Positions 10,613-19,868 of a DNA stretch of 64,000 nt are shown here, one piece after another. The first letter of the stretch is position 1; each line of letters begins with the position of its first letter. The DNA lies in NCBI GenBank assembly GCA_043747835.1, contig JAYTOK010000133.1, forward strand, positions 21,721-85,720, written 5' to 3'. This DNA is from CADEED01 sp043747835. GTDB lineage: Bacteria; Pseudomonadota; Gammaproteobacteria; Steroidobacterales; Steroidobacteraceae. The position numbers and the translations under genes are program-made. The notes below the pieces were generated by a model. It was not told where the DNA came from. It saw only the letters and a list, made by a program, of their open reading frames with translations, and searched no databases.

Positions 10613-11137
10613 CTACCAGGGCAACAGCCGCGTCACGAGTCTCTGGCTGAACCCTTGTTCGAGAAAACGCTTCGTGAGCAGCTTCCTTTGCTCACCGGCA
10701 CTTCCAGGACTCCATCCTCTGATCGCAAGAATCACCAACGGGTTCCGCAGGCTGCTTGCCGACAATCTATACGCGGGAATGAGGGTCAAGTACTCAGCTC
10801 GATCGAAATCGCGCCAGGCCAGTTTAGCCTCTGATCCGGACACGTCGATAGAAACCCCTGCATGATCGATGGAGTAGTTGGTCTGCAGGTTGCGCCAGTA
10901 CCTTGCTCGGAAAAGTACCCTGCTCAACGCAATCCCGGTACCGCAGTACATCGCGAGTATCCCCAACCACAACGTAAGCTCATCGGCCAAACCGATCACG
11001 TACGTTGCCATCGAAAACAGGAACGCGGCGAGGATCAGCTCAACGACCGAATCAACGATCATCGCGGCCTGCATCCCGGGCGAGCAGGAGTACCTAACAA
11101 CTCCGCCAGATGCGGTTTCATCGGCCTGAGATGCCAC
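10613..11137 (-). CDS. Hypothetical membrane protein (YcxB-like)
   Basis: The chosen GTG at 11137 has GAGG six bases upstream and gives 174 residues starting VASQADETASGGVVRYS; the open frame extends further upstream inside the oxygenase gene but is not supported. Two hydrophobic segments (around residues 25-48 and 53-75) are followed by a soluble C-terminal part with SWRDF-like content (LAWRDFDRAEYLTLIP), a layout seen in YcxB-like proteins of unknown function. It lies 16 bases after the 2OG oxygenase and may be the last gene of the halogenase operon. Confidence 0.55.
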   Translation of the reverse strand: MASQADETASGGVVRYSCSPGMQAAMIVDSVVELILAAFLFSMATYVIGLADELTLWLGILAMYCGTGIALSRVLFRARYWRNLQTNYSIDHAGVSIDVSGSEAKLAWRDFDRAEYLTLIPAYRLSASSLRNPLVILAIRGWSPGSAGEQRKLLTKRFLEQGFSQRLVTRLLPW

Positions 11138-11153
11138 GTTCACCCTCGGAGAA

Positions 11154-11717
11154 TCAAACTGGCGTGCGTCGCAGTTTGATGGCGAACGTATAGCGCCCGA
11201 CCGGGCAATTCCGATTCGGCGGCTTGCCCGCGTGCCGGATCGCCCCATCGAACAACAACAATCGCGCCGGCTTCGGCGACACCGCGAGCTGCGCATCACC
11301 GGCCGCGTCGTAGAACAGCGTTTCGCCGCCCCAATCCGAATCCCAGCTTTCGCAGAGGAACCAGAGCGCCGTCATCTCGCGTGTGTTCGGCAGCGCATCG
11401 ACATGCGTCAACAACACGTCGCCGAACGAAGCGAAGTTGGTGTAGCAGCGATACGGCAGGAATCGTTCACCGGGACGCAGCGATGCGACCGCCCTCTCCG
11501 TCGCCAGCCACAGGCTCGAGCGCGACAGGTTTTCGAGCGGCATCTCGCATGCCCAGTGCTTGAACTCCAGCGAGTCCGCGCGCGCGGTTTCACTGCGCGT
11601 GAATGCCGCCTTCGTGATGGCGCGCGCGTACAGCACGGCTTCCTCCGCCGGCACGAGATCGTCGAACACGAAAACGTCGAGCCCCGAGACGTTCGCGGTG
11701 CGCGTCGGCGTGCTCAC
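11154..11717 (-). CDS. 2OG-Fe(II) oxygenase family protein
   Basis: This 187-residue protein carries the double-stranded beta-helix iron motif: H105 and D107 in LLTHVDALPN, the distal H162 in DGAIRHAGKPPN, and R175 to hold 2-oxoglutarate. GGETLFYD lies between, as in prolyl-4-hydroxylase-like members. The GTG start overlaps the stop of the preceding halogenase (GTGA), so it should be made together with that enzyme. Substrate is unknown; by position it could hydroxylate the product of, or a peptide recognised by, the halogenases. An upstream in-frame ATG at 11747 lies inside the halogenase and is less likely. Confidence 0.8.
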   Translation of the reverse strand: MSTPTRTANVSGLDVFVFDDLVPAEEAVLYARAITKAAFTRSETARADSLEFKHWACEMPLENLSRSSLWLATERAVASLRPGERFLPYRCYTNFASFGDVLLTHVDALPNTREMTALWFLCESWDSDWGGETLFYDAAGDAQLAVSPKPARLLLFDGAIRHAGKPPNRNCPVGRYTFAIKLRRTPV

Positions 11718-13234
11718 TGGCGCTCCGGCAGCGGCGGCGCGGCGCAATGCGCACGGATGAACTCATCGTGCGTCGGATAGGTCTTCACGCGGTTCTGCAC
11801 GTCGCGCGACATGAGCTCGAGCCGCCGCGAGAGTTCCGCGTCGCCGATGGTGTCGGCGATCGGGTTGTAAGTCTTAGGTAAAGCGCATTGCCCGGTGAGC
11901 ACCGCGAACCAGCTCGGCTCGCGGAACAGTTCGCCCGCGCCGAGCACGATGTTCGCGCTGCGGTCGTACATCTCGAGACGTTGCTTCAACGAGTCGGGCC
12001 GCTGGATGTTGCGGCAATGCCGCCAGAAGGGTGTGTCGTCGCGTTCGGTGGCGGTGTAGTGCAGGACGAGGAAATCTCGGATCTCCTCGATCTCGGCGCG
12101 CGACAACGCGTTGAACTTGTCGATGGTCGCCTGATCGACGCCCTCACCCGGGAACATGAACAGCAGGCGCGCCAGCGACGCGAGCACGAGGTGGATGCTC
12201 GTCGACTCGAGCGGCTCGAGAAATCCGCTCGCGAGTCCGAGCGCGATGCAGTTCTTCTTCCAGATCTCCTTGCGCCGGCCGGTCACGAAGCGCAACGGGC
12301 GCGGCGTGGCGCGCGGTGTGCCGTCGAGTCGGCCTAACAACACGCTCGCCGCCTCGTCGTCGTTCAGGAAGGAACTGCAGTACACGTATCCATTGCCGGT
12401 GCGGTGCTGCAAGGGAATGCGCCACTGCCATCCGGCCTCACGCGAGGTGGAGCGCGTGTACGGCGTCGTGGCGGCGACGCGATCGCAGGGCACGGCCATG
12501 GCGCGATCGCAGGGCAACCATTCGCTCCAGTCTTCGTAACCGGCATGCAGGGTCTGTTCGATCAGCAGCCCGCGAAAACCCGAGCAGTCGAGAAATAAGT
12601 CGCCTTCGATGACGCGGCCGTCGGCGAGTTTGATCGACTCGATGAAGCCGTCGGTACCACGCAATTGCACGTCGACGACCTTGCCCTCGAGGCGGCGGAC
12701 GCCTAACGCTTCGGAGAACTTTCGTAGATAGGCGGCATAGAGCCCGGCGTCGAAGTGATACGCGTAGCCCAGCGGCGGCACGGGGGAGGTGTCGGACGGG
12801 TGCGAACGCCCGAACTTTCCGGCGCGGGATGCCGCGACGTTCACGCAGAAGGCGTCGTGCGGGATCGTGCCGCCTTGCGCGCGGTGCCGCAGCCAGAAAT
12901 GGTGGAAGTAGATGTTCGACATCTGCACGCCGTAGAAGCCGAAAGGGTGCAGGTAGGAATGCCCGAGCCGGGTCCAGTCGACGAATTCGATCGCGAGCTT
13001 GAACGTGGCCTGGGTGGCGCGGATGAAATCGACCTCGTCGATGCCAAGCGTGCGATTGAATTCCAGGATCGACGGGATGGTCGCCTCGCCGACACCGACG
13101 GTGCCGATCTCCTCGGACTCGACGAGGTCGATGCTGAAAGCGCCACCCTGCAATGCCTTGGAGATGGCCGCGGCGGCCATCCAGCCCGCGCTGCCGCCGC
13201 CGACGATCACGATTTTCCGAAGTCTGGTGTTCAC
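11714..13234 (-). CDS. Flavin-dependent tryptophan halogenase family protein (third of three)
   Basis: This 506-residue protein has the FAD motif GGGSAGW (residues 12-18), a lysine at K79 in ATQATFKLAIEF at the position of the PrnA catalytic lysine, the family motif WQWRIP (269-274) and LEPLESTSIH with E343/S344 where PrnA has its catalytic Glu/Ser pair. All hallmark residues for an active halogenase are therefore present. Its GTG start overlaps the stop of the middle paralogue, and its stop overlaps the 2OG oxygenase start. Members next to TonB receptors have mostly unknown substrates. Confidence 0.92.
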   Translation of the reverse strand: MNTRLRKIVIVGGGSAGWMAAAAISKALQGGAFSIDLVESEEIGTVGVGEATIPSILEFNRTLGIDEVDFIRATQATFKLAIEFVDWTRLGHSYLHPFGFYGVQMSNIYFHHFWLRHRAQGGTIPHDAFCVNVAASRAGKFGRSHPSDTSPVPPLGYAYHFDAGLYAAYLRKFSEALGVRRLEGKVVDVQLRGTDGFIESIKLADGRVIEGDLFLDCSGFRGLLIEQTLHAGYEDWSEWLPCDRAMAVPCDRVAATTPYTRSTSREAGWQWRIPLQHRTGNGYVYCSSFLNDDEAASVLLGRLDGTPRATPRPLRFVTGRRKEIWKKNCIALGLASGFLEPLESTSIHLVLASLARLLFMFPGEGVDQATIDKFNALSRAEIEEIRDFLVLHYTATERDDTPFWRHCRNIQRPDSLKQRLEMYDRSANIVLGAGELFREPSWFAVLTGQCALPKTYNPIADTIGDAELSRRLELMSRDVQNRVKTYPTHDEFIRAHCAAPPLPERQ

Positions 13235-14667
13235 GGGCGTGGTGCCAGTTGTCGCTGTAGATAGTCGAGGTGCCGCGGCATCGAGGACGTCAGCCAATGG
13301 ATCTGCGTGTTGAGCGCCGCCGCGTGGTCGGCCTTCACGGCGTCGAGGCGCGACACGATCTGCAACTCGAGCGATTGCGGGACGACGCCCGCACCGAGCA
13401 GGATCCAGGCCCAGTCCAGTTCTTCGAACGTCTCGTGATCGCGGATGTCGATGCGGCCGCTCGCGGCGAACAGATCGAGTTTGTGCGCGAGCGTGTCGGG
13501 GAGCGCCGTGCCGCGCGTGGCTTTCCAGAATTCGCCGTCGCGCGGTTTGCCGGCCCGATAGTGCGCGATCGTGAAATCGCGCAGCGCATCGGCATGCTCG
13601 GTCATGACGCGGTTGTACTCGGCGCCCTCGACCTCGCTTCCCGCATCGAACGGGAACAGCTCGATCAGGTTCACGATGCCGAGCTGCGCGAAGTGCAGAT
13701 CCGCGCCGGCGAGCGGCTCGAGCTGCATCGCGGCGGCGCCCAGCCGGACGACGTTTCCTTCCCAGAATCGGCGGCGACGGCCATTGCGTAGCGGCGTCCC
13801 CTGCGACTCGCGCGCCGCTTGCCCGTCGAAGGCGCTGCAGTAGACGTGGCCGATCGCGGTTGCATTCGCCAACGGGACGCGCCAGCTCCAGCCCGCGTTT
13901 TCCGCGGTGATCTGCGTCACCGGCCGCGAGCTCGCGTCGGCCGGCATCGGCGCATGGACGATGCGATCGCACGGCAGCCATGCCGACCAGTCGCAGAGAT
14001 CGGTCGCGCTCGTGTCCTCCGCCGTTTCGATGAACACATCCGCGGCCAGAGTCTGGCCATCGGCGAGGTGCAGCACCCGCACGCGGCCGTCTTCGGCACG
14101 ATCGACGCCGGCGACGACGCCCTCGATGCGCGCGATACCCGCGCGCTGGGCGAGCGAGCGCAGATACGCGACGTACGCGTGGTCGTCGAGGTGATAGCCG
14201 TACGTGAAGCTGGACGTGAGCGCCGTGTCGTCGCCCATTGGCCGCGCGAAGCGGCCGAGCTTCGCCGCGACCGCGGCCAGCGAATAGTCCTCGGGGTTGC
14301 CGCGCCGTCCGGCCAGAATTTCGCGCACGAGGTATTTGTAGAACGGCGCGGCGCCGATGTCGTTGCCGATGTCGCCGTGCGCGTGGCTGTAGCGCGAGCC
14401 CTCGCCCTGGAAGCCGCTGTATTCGGTCCCGAGCTTGTAGGTGGCGCCGGTGGCACGCAGCAGGTCGGTCTCGTCGATCCCGATCAGCGCGTGCATGCCG
14501 CGCTGCGATGGAAGTGTCCACCGGATCCCGCGCGGATCATCGCCGCCCGCGGTCTCGAGCACGGTGATCTCGAGTTTGCGATGGCGAAAGGCCTTGAGCA
14601 GCGAGAGTGCCGCGATCCACGCCACGGCGTCGCCGCCCACGATCGCGACGCGGCTCGCGATGTTCAC
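13231..14667 (-). CDS. Degenerate tryptophan-halogenase paralogue (middle of three)
   Basis: This 478-residue protein aligns along its length with its neighbours but departs at catalytic sites. The FAD motif reads GGDAVAW (residues 11-17) instead of GGGTAGW, losing two glycines. The Glu/Ser pair is replaced: LEPLAGADLHF (316-326) instead of LEPLESTSI. K78 in GATYKLGTEY and the SWRVP version of the WxWxIP motif (260-265) are kept. It may be a non-catalytic partner or have changed chemistry. The GTG start overlaps the upstream halogenase stop. The longer in-frame start at 14733 lies inside that gene. Confidence 0.88.
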   Translation of the reverse strand: MNIASRVAIVGGDAVAWIAALSLLKAFRHRKLEITVLETAGGDDPRGIRWTLPSQRGMHALIGIDETDLLRATGATYKLGTEYSGFQGEGSRYSHAHGDIGNDIGAAPFYKYLVREILAGRRGNPEDYSLAAVAAKLGRFARPMGDDTALTSSFTYGYHLDDHAYVAYLRSLAQRAGIARIEGVVAGVDRAEDGRVRVLHLADGQTLAADVFIETAEDTSATDLCDWSAWLPCDRIVHAPMPADASSRPVTQITAENAGWSWRVPLANATAIGHVYCSAFDGQAARESQGTPLRNGRRRRFWEGNVVRLGAAAMQLEPLAGADLHFAQLGIVNLIELFPFDAGSEVEGAEYNRVMTEHADALRDFTIAHYRAGKPRDGEFWKATRGTALPDTLAHKLDLFAASGRIDIRDHETFEELDWAWILLGAGVVPQSLELQIVSRLDAVKADHAAALNTQIHWLTSSMPRHLDYLQRQLAPRP

Positions 14668-16205
14668 GACATCATCCCTTTGTCGAGCGGCGCCGCCGGA
14701 CAGTAGGAGTTCAGGAATCGGGAGTGATCCCACATGCGCACGGCGGCGTCGTTGACCTGCTCCCTCACCTGCTGCAGCTTGCGCGTCAACGCGGCTCCAT
14801 CCACCGCATCGGCCAGCGGATCGTAGTTGCGCGGAATGATGCGCTGACCGAAGTACACGGCCAGCCAGCTCGGCTCGAGGAACAGTCCGTCCTTGTACGT
14901 GACGACGCGCGCGCGATGGCGGAACAATTCCATCTTGTGTTTGAGGCTGTCGGGGATCTCCATCGTCCGGCAGTAGTTCCAGATCGGCGCATCGTCACGC
15001 TCGGTCGCGTGGTAATGCAGGATCAGGAAATCGCGCACGCGGTCGTACTCCATCTCGATCCAGCGGTTGAAGGCATCCACCGTGCGCGGATCGAAACTCG
15101 GCTCCGCTTGCGCCTGTTCGTCCGTCAGGTAGTCGATCAGCGACGTGATCGCGATCTGGATGAGGTAGATGCTCGTGGATTCCAGCGGCTCCAGGAATCC
15201 GCCGGAGAGACCGATGGCCACGCAGTTGCGGTTCCAGGTCTTGCGTCGGCGGCCCGCGGTGAATCTGAGGAAGCGAGGATCCGCGAGCGCCTTGCCGTCG
15301 AGACGCGACATGAGCTTCGACGCGGCCTCGTCGTCGCTGATGAATCCACTGCTGTAGACGTAGCCGTTGCCCATGCGGTGCTGCAGGGGAATGCGCCATT
15401 GCCAACCGGCTTCGCGCGCGGTGGCGCGCGTGTAAGGCGTGAGCGGGCCCGCATTCTCGCAGGGCACGGCCGCCGCGCGATCGCAGGGCAACCATTTCGT
15501 CCATTCGTCGTAGCCGGTCTTCAGCGCCTGCTCGATCAGCAGACCGCGGAATCCCGAGCAGTCGATGAACAGGTCGCCGCTCACGATGGACCCGTCCGCG
15601 AGCTTCACGGATTCGATCCAGCCGTCCGTGCCACGAAGCTGCACGTCGACGATCTTGCCGTCGGTGCGCTCGACACCGCGTTGCTCGGCGAAGCCGCGCA
15701 GGTACGCCGCATACAGCGAAGCATCGAACTGGAACGCATAGCCGAAGGTCGATTTCACGGAGGAGGCATCGTCCGACGGCAGTGCGAAGCGATTGAGGCG
15801 CGAGGCCACGATCGGCAGTGAATAGGACTCCAGGGGCGCGGTCTCGCCGAGGGATTGCGCGCGTAGCCAGTGGTGGTGGAAAGACACGCCGGCCATGCGT
15901 GAGCCGTACGCACCGAATGGATGAATGTAGGAGTCTCCGAGCCGCGCCCAATCGCAGAACTCGATGCCGAGCTTGAAGGTGGCCTGCGTCTTGGCCATGA
16001 GCTCGCGCTCGTCGATGCCGATGCGCTGGTTGAAGAAGCGGATGTGCGGCAGCGTCGCCTCGCCGACACCGACGATGCCGATCTCGCTCGATTCGATGAG
16101 ACGGATCCGGCTGCGCCCGGCGGGAAATACGGAGGAAAAAGCGGCAGCCGTCATCCAGCCCGCGGTTCCACCACCGACGATGACGATGTTGAGCGGCTTC
16201 GACAC
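14664..16205 (-). CDS. Flavin-dependent tryptophan halogenase family protein (first of three)
   Basis: The 513-residue protein starts at a GTG (VSKPLNIVIV). It has GGGTAGW (11-17), the catalytic-lysine equivalent K78 in TQATFKLGIEF, WQWRIP (268-273), and E342/S343 in LEPLESTSIY, so it appears catalytically complete. A TTG at 16232 is in frame but falls in the terminator tail of the TonB receptor gene and is rejected. It is the first of a coupled chain halogenase, degenerate halogenase, halogenase, 2OG oxygenase. The TonB receptor upstream suggests an imported substrate, as at other such loci. Confidence 0.92.
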   Translation of the reverse strand: MSKPLNIVIVGGGTAGWMTAAAFSSVFPAGRSRIRLIESSEIGIVGVGEATLPHIRFFNQRIGIDERELMAKTQATFKLGIEFCDWARLGDSYIHPFGAYGSRMAGVSFHHHWLRAQSLGETAPLESYSLPIVASRLNRFALPSDDASSVKSTFGYAFQFDASLYAAYLRGFAEQRGVERTDGKIVDVQLRGTDGWIESVKLADGSIVSGDLFIDCSGFRGLLIEQALKTGYDEWTKWLPCDRAAAVPCENAGPLTPYTRATAREAGWQWRIPLQHRMGNGYVYSSGFISDDEAASKLMSRLDGKALADPRFLRFTAGRRRKTWNRNCVAIGLSGGFLEPLESTSIYLIQIAITSLIDYLTDEQAQAEPSFDPRTVDAFNRWIEMEYDRVRDFLILHYHATERDDAPIWNYCRTMEIPDSLKHKMELFRHRARVVTYKDGLFLEPSWLAVYFGQRIIPRNYDPLADAVDGAALTRKLQQVREQVNDAAVRMWDHSRFLNSYCPAAPLDKGMMS

Positions 16206-16230
16206 GAGTGCGGATTCTCCGGACGGCCCC

Positions 16231-16267
16231 AAAGAAAAAGGCGCGCCGTATCGTAATACGGCGCGCC
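16231..16267 (-). terminator. Rho-independent terminator after the TonB receptor gene
   Basis: On the minus strand a perfect 12-bp GC-rich stem (16267-16256 with 16251-16240, TACG loop) is followed by TTTTTCTTT (16239-16231). It lies 20 bases beyond the receptor stop and before the first halogenase, so it should reduce transcription into the halogenases. Confidence 0.88.
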
Positions 16268-16288
16268 CTGTCTTCTCAGTCGCTCGCG

Positions 16289-19200
16289 TTACTTGATGCG
16301 ATAGCGCACGCCCAATTGCAGGCGAACGTCATTCGTGAACCAAGAACGCGGCAGTGTCAGGCCTTCCGCCGTGACTTGCTGACGCAACACCGTCTCGGCC
16401 TTCAAGAGGTTCTGGGCATCCAGGAAGATGTCCCAGCTCTCGCTCGGCTTGTAGTGCGCGGATGCGTCGAGCTGACCGTAGGCGTCCTGCCAGATCGGCA
16501 GCTTGATGCAGCAGTCGGACTGGCTGATCAGGTAGTCCGAACGCCAGTTCCAAGCGAGGCGCGCCGAGTACTTGGGCTGTTCGAACATCAGGACGACGTT
16601 GTACGACTTCTCGGAGAAGCCCTCGAGCGGCAGGTCATTGAAGGTGATCAGCGCGTCCTGCAGCGTTCCACCGTTACCTGACACCGTCGCGAGTCCGGAG
16701 TTGCCCACGCCCTGGTTGTCGACCAGCGTCGCGTTCGCCTGGATGCCGAAGCCGCTCCAGATTCCCGGCAGCTTGTCGAAGAACGTCTGGTACGCGACTT
16801 CGACGCCCTTGATGCTCGCACCGTCGGCGTTGATCGGACCGGTGACCGTGACCGGACGCGTCACGCCGTTGTTCGTGAAGTCGAGCGAATACGACGTGTT
16901 GGTCACGTAGTCGCGGAACTTCTTGTAGAACAGCGCGGTGGTGAACGAGCCCGAGCTCGAGAAGTACCACTCGTACGTCAGGTCGAGGTTGTCGGCCGTA
17001 GTCGGCTTCAGTTTCGGATTGCCCACGCCCGCGGTGTAACGCGGGGTGTAGGCAACCGGGGCCGTCAAGCAATCGCCGGGCGTTGCATACGTCACGTTGC
17101 CCGCGGCGCAGCTCGGGGCCACTTCGGCGATGCTGAAGTAGTACTTGTACAAGCCCATGTCCGCGCGTGCCATCGCACGCGAGGCCGCAAAGCGGACGAA
17201 TTGCTCATCCGTCAGGCCGAAGCGCAGATTGAGGCTCGGCAGCAAGTTCTTATTCTTCGCGCCTGCTCCGTCGATGTAGGAACCGAAGTTCATGAACGCC
17301 CGGTCAGCCGTCGGCGTGAAGAAACGCGGATCGTTGAAAGCTGGCGGCGTCGCCGGGTTCGGCGCGACGAAGCGCGGGAACTGCGCTCCACCGGTGCTGA
17401 ACACGTCCGTGGTCACCCATCGAACGCCGACGTTGCCCTTGACGCTGATGTTGCCGATCTTCGTGTCGTCGTTGCCGAACTTGAACATCACGTAGGCGGC
17501 ATCGGTGTCTTCGGTAACGTCGAGCTGTTCCACCGGGCAGAACAGGCCGCCGTTGCCGGGCTGCACGGGGCAGGCCGTGCGATCCGCCAGCGCGACCCAG
17601 CTATTGCTGCGGCCGTTGCCGTAGAGCGCGCGCGTCGCGTCGTAGTTTCTGACGATGTCGTAACGCGGATGCAGGAAGACGCCACCGTCGAAAATGCCAC
17701 CGCCGACGAGGTCCGGACCCAGGTTTTGGGGCGCGTACGTGTCCTGCCAGTAGCCTTGGTTCAGGAAGAGCGGAACATCGCTCTGCACACCCCAGAGCGG
17801 CTGCACCGCGCCCCAGTTGTACGTGGACCAGTTGACGTTCTGCTCGCGCTCGGCGCGGCGAACGCCGACGCGCAGCGAGTCGGCCCAGCCGTCTTCGCTG
17901 AGCTTGATGTCCGCGTCGAGACGGATGGCGGTTTCCTTGCCGGAGCTGTCTTCGGCGTGTTCCATCTGCCATTCGTGGAAATAGTTCTGCGGATCGGCGT
18001 AGCCGCCGGCCGTGAAGCCATAGCCGGTGGGGCGGCGGAACTCGAATCGGGGCTTGTCGCCGGTGATGTCGAGGAAGAGGTCCGTCGCCGTCTTGTTGTT
18101 GGCGCTGTTGTCGAAGTTGACGACCGTCGAATCGATCTTCTGAATGTCGAAGTTCAGGCCGAGCCGCTCGTTGACCGCCCACTTGAGGTTCAGCGAGAGA
18201 TCTTCGGTGACGTTCGTCTGCGTCGAGGCGCGAGTGTCTACGCCCAGACCCACGCCGCGAGTCGACGGACAGTTCGCCGCCGACCACGAGTAGCAGGTGA
18301 ACGACGGATAGCCGTTCGGATGCGCGAGATTCGCCTGGAAAGGATTGCTGTACCAGCCCAGGTTGACGTTTTCGTTGATGACTCCGCGGGTGAACACGCC
18401 GCGGCTGTCGAACTCGTAGCTCGGGGTGCCGGCGGAGGGCGACGAGAACTCATTGGGAATGATGAGACTCTGCGGCGTCTGGGCATTACCAATGCCGGCG
18501 CTCAGGGAATACTCTTCCCAGTTGTTCTCGTACTCCGAACGGTTGTACTGCAGCAGCGCAGTAACGGCATCTTCGGGACTGGCCCACTGAGCCGCCAGCG
18601 CCGCGCCTTTGCGCGTACGGTCATACGTGTTGCGGCGAATGTCGATGCCGCCCGGGATCCACTTGGTTCCGCCGCCATAGCCGGCGACGTTTTCCGTGCG
18701 GAAGAAGCGCAGCAGCTGCACGCCCTGCGATTCGGTGACGACCTGCGAGATCGCGGCGTTGGCCATGATGCCGAATTCGCCGATGCCGGTTTCCCAACGC
18801 GTGCTGAGCAGCGCGGAACCCGACGGTTTGGTTTCGCCGGCGAGGTTGCCGTAGCCCATTTCCGCCGAGAACGCCGCCACGAAGCCTTCGGAATCGAAGG
18901 GCACGGCTGTCTTCAGATTCACGGTGCCGGCGAGACCGCCTTCGATCATGTCGGCCGTGGAGTTCTTGTACGTGTCGACGCCGCTCATCAGTTCGGGCGA
19001 TACGTCGGAGAACGACAGACCGCGCGAGCTGTTCGCGTTGAAGCTGTCGCGACCGTTGAATTCGCTGCGAACTTGCGGCAGACCGCGGATCACGACGCCG
19101 GACGGTTCGGCCGAGAAGTGCGTGGTGTCGCCGGAGGCGGCGAAGCGGGTCACGGTGATGCCGGAGACGCGCTGCAGCGCCTCGGCAACCGACTTGTCAG

Positions 19201-19489
19201 GGAACGCGCCGATGTCGGTCGCGGTGATCGAGTCGACGACCGTGTCGGACTCTTTCTTGATTTCCTGCGCGGTGGCTAGCGCCTTGCGGATGCCAGTGAC
19301 GAGGATCTCGGTGAGATTCTCGTCCGACTTCGTCGTCGTGTTTTCCTGGCCGCCGGTCGCGTCCTGCTCTTGCGCTAACGCAAATGGCGCGAGCAACGTG
19401 GCGCTGATGGCAAAAATGGATAAATCTGTCGCGCGAATTTTATTCGCGCTCGCGGCTTTCAGCCGCAGCTTTCGCGATGCTTTGGACAC
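16289..19489 (-). CDS. TonB-dependent outer membrane receptor
   Basis: The GTG at 19489, preceded by a run of G residues as Shine-Dalgarno, gives 1066 residues. A signal peptide ends near LLAPFALAQEQ. The plug domain begins EILVTGIRKALATAQ and includes DIGAFPDKSVAEALQRVSGI; the C-terminus ends DVRLQLGVRYRIK as an outer-membrane beta-strand. Plug wording of this kind is typical of large Caulobacter/Xanthomonas receptors that sit beside SapC-type or tryptophan-halogenase genes and take up plant or polymer-derived compounds. Ligand unknown. It is divergent from the TPR/2OG gene. Confidence 0.93.
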   Translation of the reverse strand: MSKASRKLRLKAASANKIRATDLSIFAISATLLAPFALAQEQDATGGQENTTTKSDENLTEILVTGIRKALATAQEIKKESDTVVDSITATDIGAFPDKSVAEALQRVSGITVTRFAASGDTTHFSAEPSGVVIRGLPQVRSEFNGRDSFNANSSRGLSFSDVSPELMSGVDTYKNSTADMIEGGLAGTVNLKTAVPFDSEGFVAAFSAEMGYGNLAGETKPSGSALLSTRWETGIGEFGIMANAAISQVVTESQGVQLLRFFRTENVAGYGGGTKWIPGGIDIRRNTYDRTRKGAALAAQWASPEDAVTALLQYNRSEYENNWEEYSLSAGIGNAQTPQSLIIPNEFSSPSAGTPSYEFDSRGVFTRGVINENVNLGWYSNPFQANLAHPNGYPSFTCYSWSAANCPSTRGVGLGVDTRASTQTNVTEDLSLNLKWAVNERLGLNFDIQKIDSTVVNFDNSANNKTATDLFLDITGDKPRFEFRRPTGYGFTAGGYADPQNYFHEWQMEHAEDSSGKETAIRLDADIKLSEDGWADSLRVGVRRAEREQNVNWSTYNWGAVQPLWGVQSDVPLFLNQGYWQDTYAPQNLGPDLVGGGIFDGGVFLHPRYDIVRNYDATRALYGNGRSNSWVALADRTACPVQPGNGGLFCPVEQLDVTEDTDAAYVMFKFGNDDTKIGNISVKGNVGVRWVTTDVFSTGGAQFPRFVAPNPATPPAFNDPRFFTPTADRAFMNFGSYIDGAGAKNKNLLPSLNLRFGLTDEQFVRFAASRAMARADMGLYKYYFSIAEVAPSCAAGNVTYATPGDCLTAPVAYTPRYTAGVGNPKLKPTTADNLDLTYEWYFSSSGSFTTALFYKKFRDYVTNTSYSLDFTNNGVTRPVTVTGPINADGASIKGVEVAYQTFFDKLPGIWSGFGIQANATLVDNQGVGNSGLATVSGNGGTLQDALITFNDLPLEGFSEKSYNVVLMFEQPKYSARLAWNWRSDYLISQSDCCIKLPIWQDAYGQLDASAHYKPSESWDIFLDAQNLLKAETVLRQQVTAEGLTLPRSWFTNDVRLQLGVRYRIK

Positions 19490-19868
19490 TGCAATGCCCC
19501 CCCTGTATGAAAATCTACGGTCTACTGATTTCGAAAACCGATTGTTAGTATTTTTTTGGAGTTTAACGACATCGCAACAACAAGCAATACCCGAACGGCC
19601 GATAGTTGCAGGTTGGCCGCATGTCCCGACGAGCCATGTTTTGTCGCGATGAACACGACAATGATCCCGGTCGGAACGCAACCTCAACGCGAGACATCGC
19701 GCCACAAACGCTTGTTTTACCGAGTGGAATCGCGCGTCTTTCGATACGGCGTTCCCGGATCGGTTGCGTCGCGGACAATCGATGTCTTCGCCAGTGGACA
19801 GGGCGATATGTCCCAATGAGGGCAAATATGCAACGCCACTCGCCACGCTGAATCGAGGTCGGATCGCA
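19490..19868 (+). other. Intergenic region between TonB receptor and TPR/2OG oxygenase
   Basis: This 379-base divergent region is lower in GC than its flanks, with a poly-T/A patch near 19545-19560. It should hold promoters for both directions, but I found no convincing -35/-10 pair or palindromic operator. In-frame extensions of both flanking genes run into it without support. Confidence 0.5.

Noticed and set aside
11714..14521. A 935-residue open frame covering the third halogenase and part of the second
   Set aside because: The first 430 codons are the wrong frame of the middle halogenase; the real gene starts at the GTG at 13234 overlapping that gene's stop.
17201..19279. A 692-codon open frame antisense to the TonB receptor
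   Set aside because: Antisense of a real gene in GC-rich DNA; composition is Arg/Val/His-rich and not family-like.
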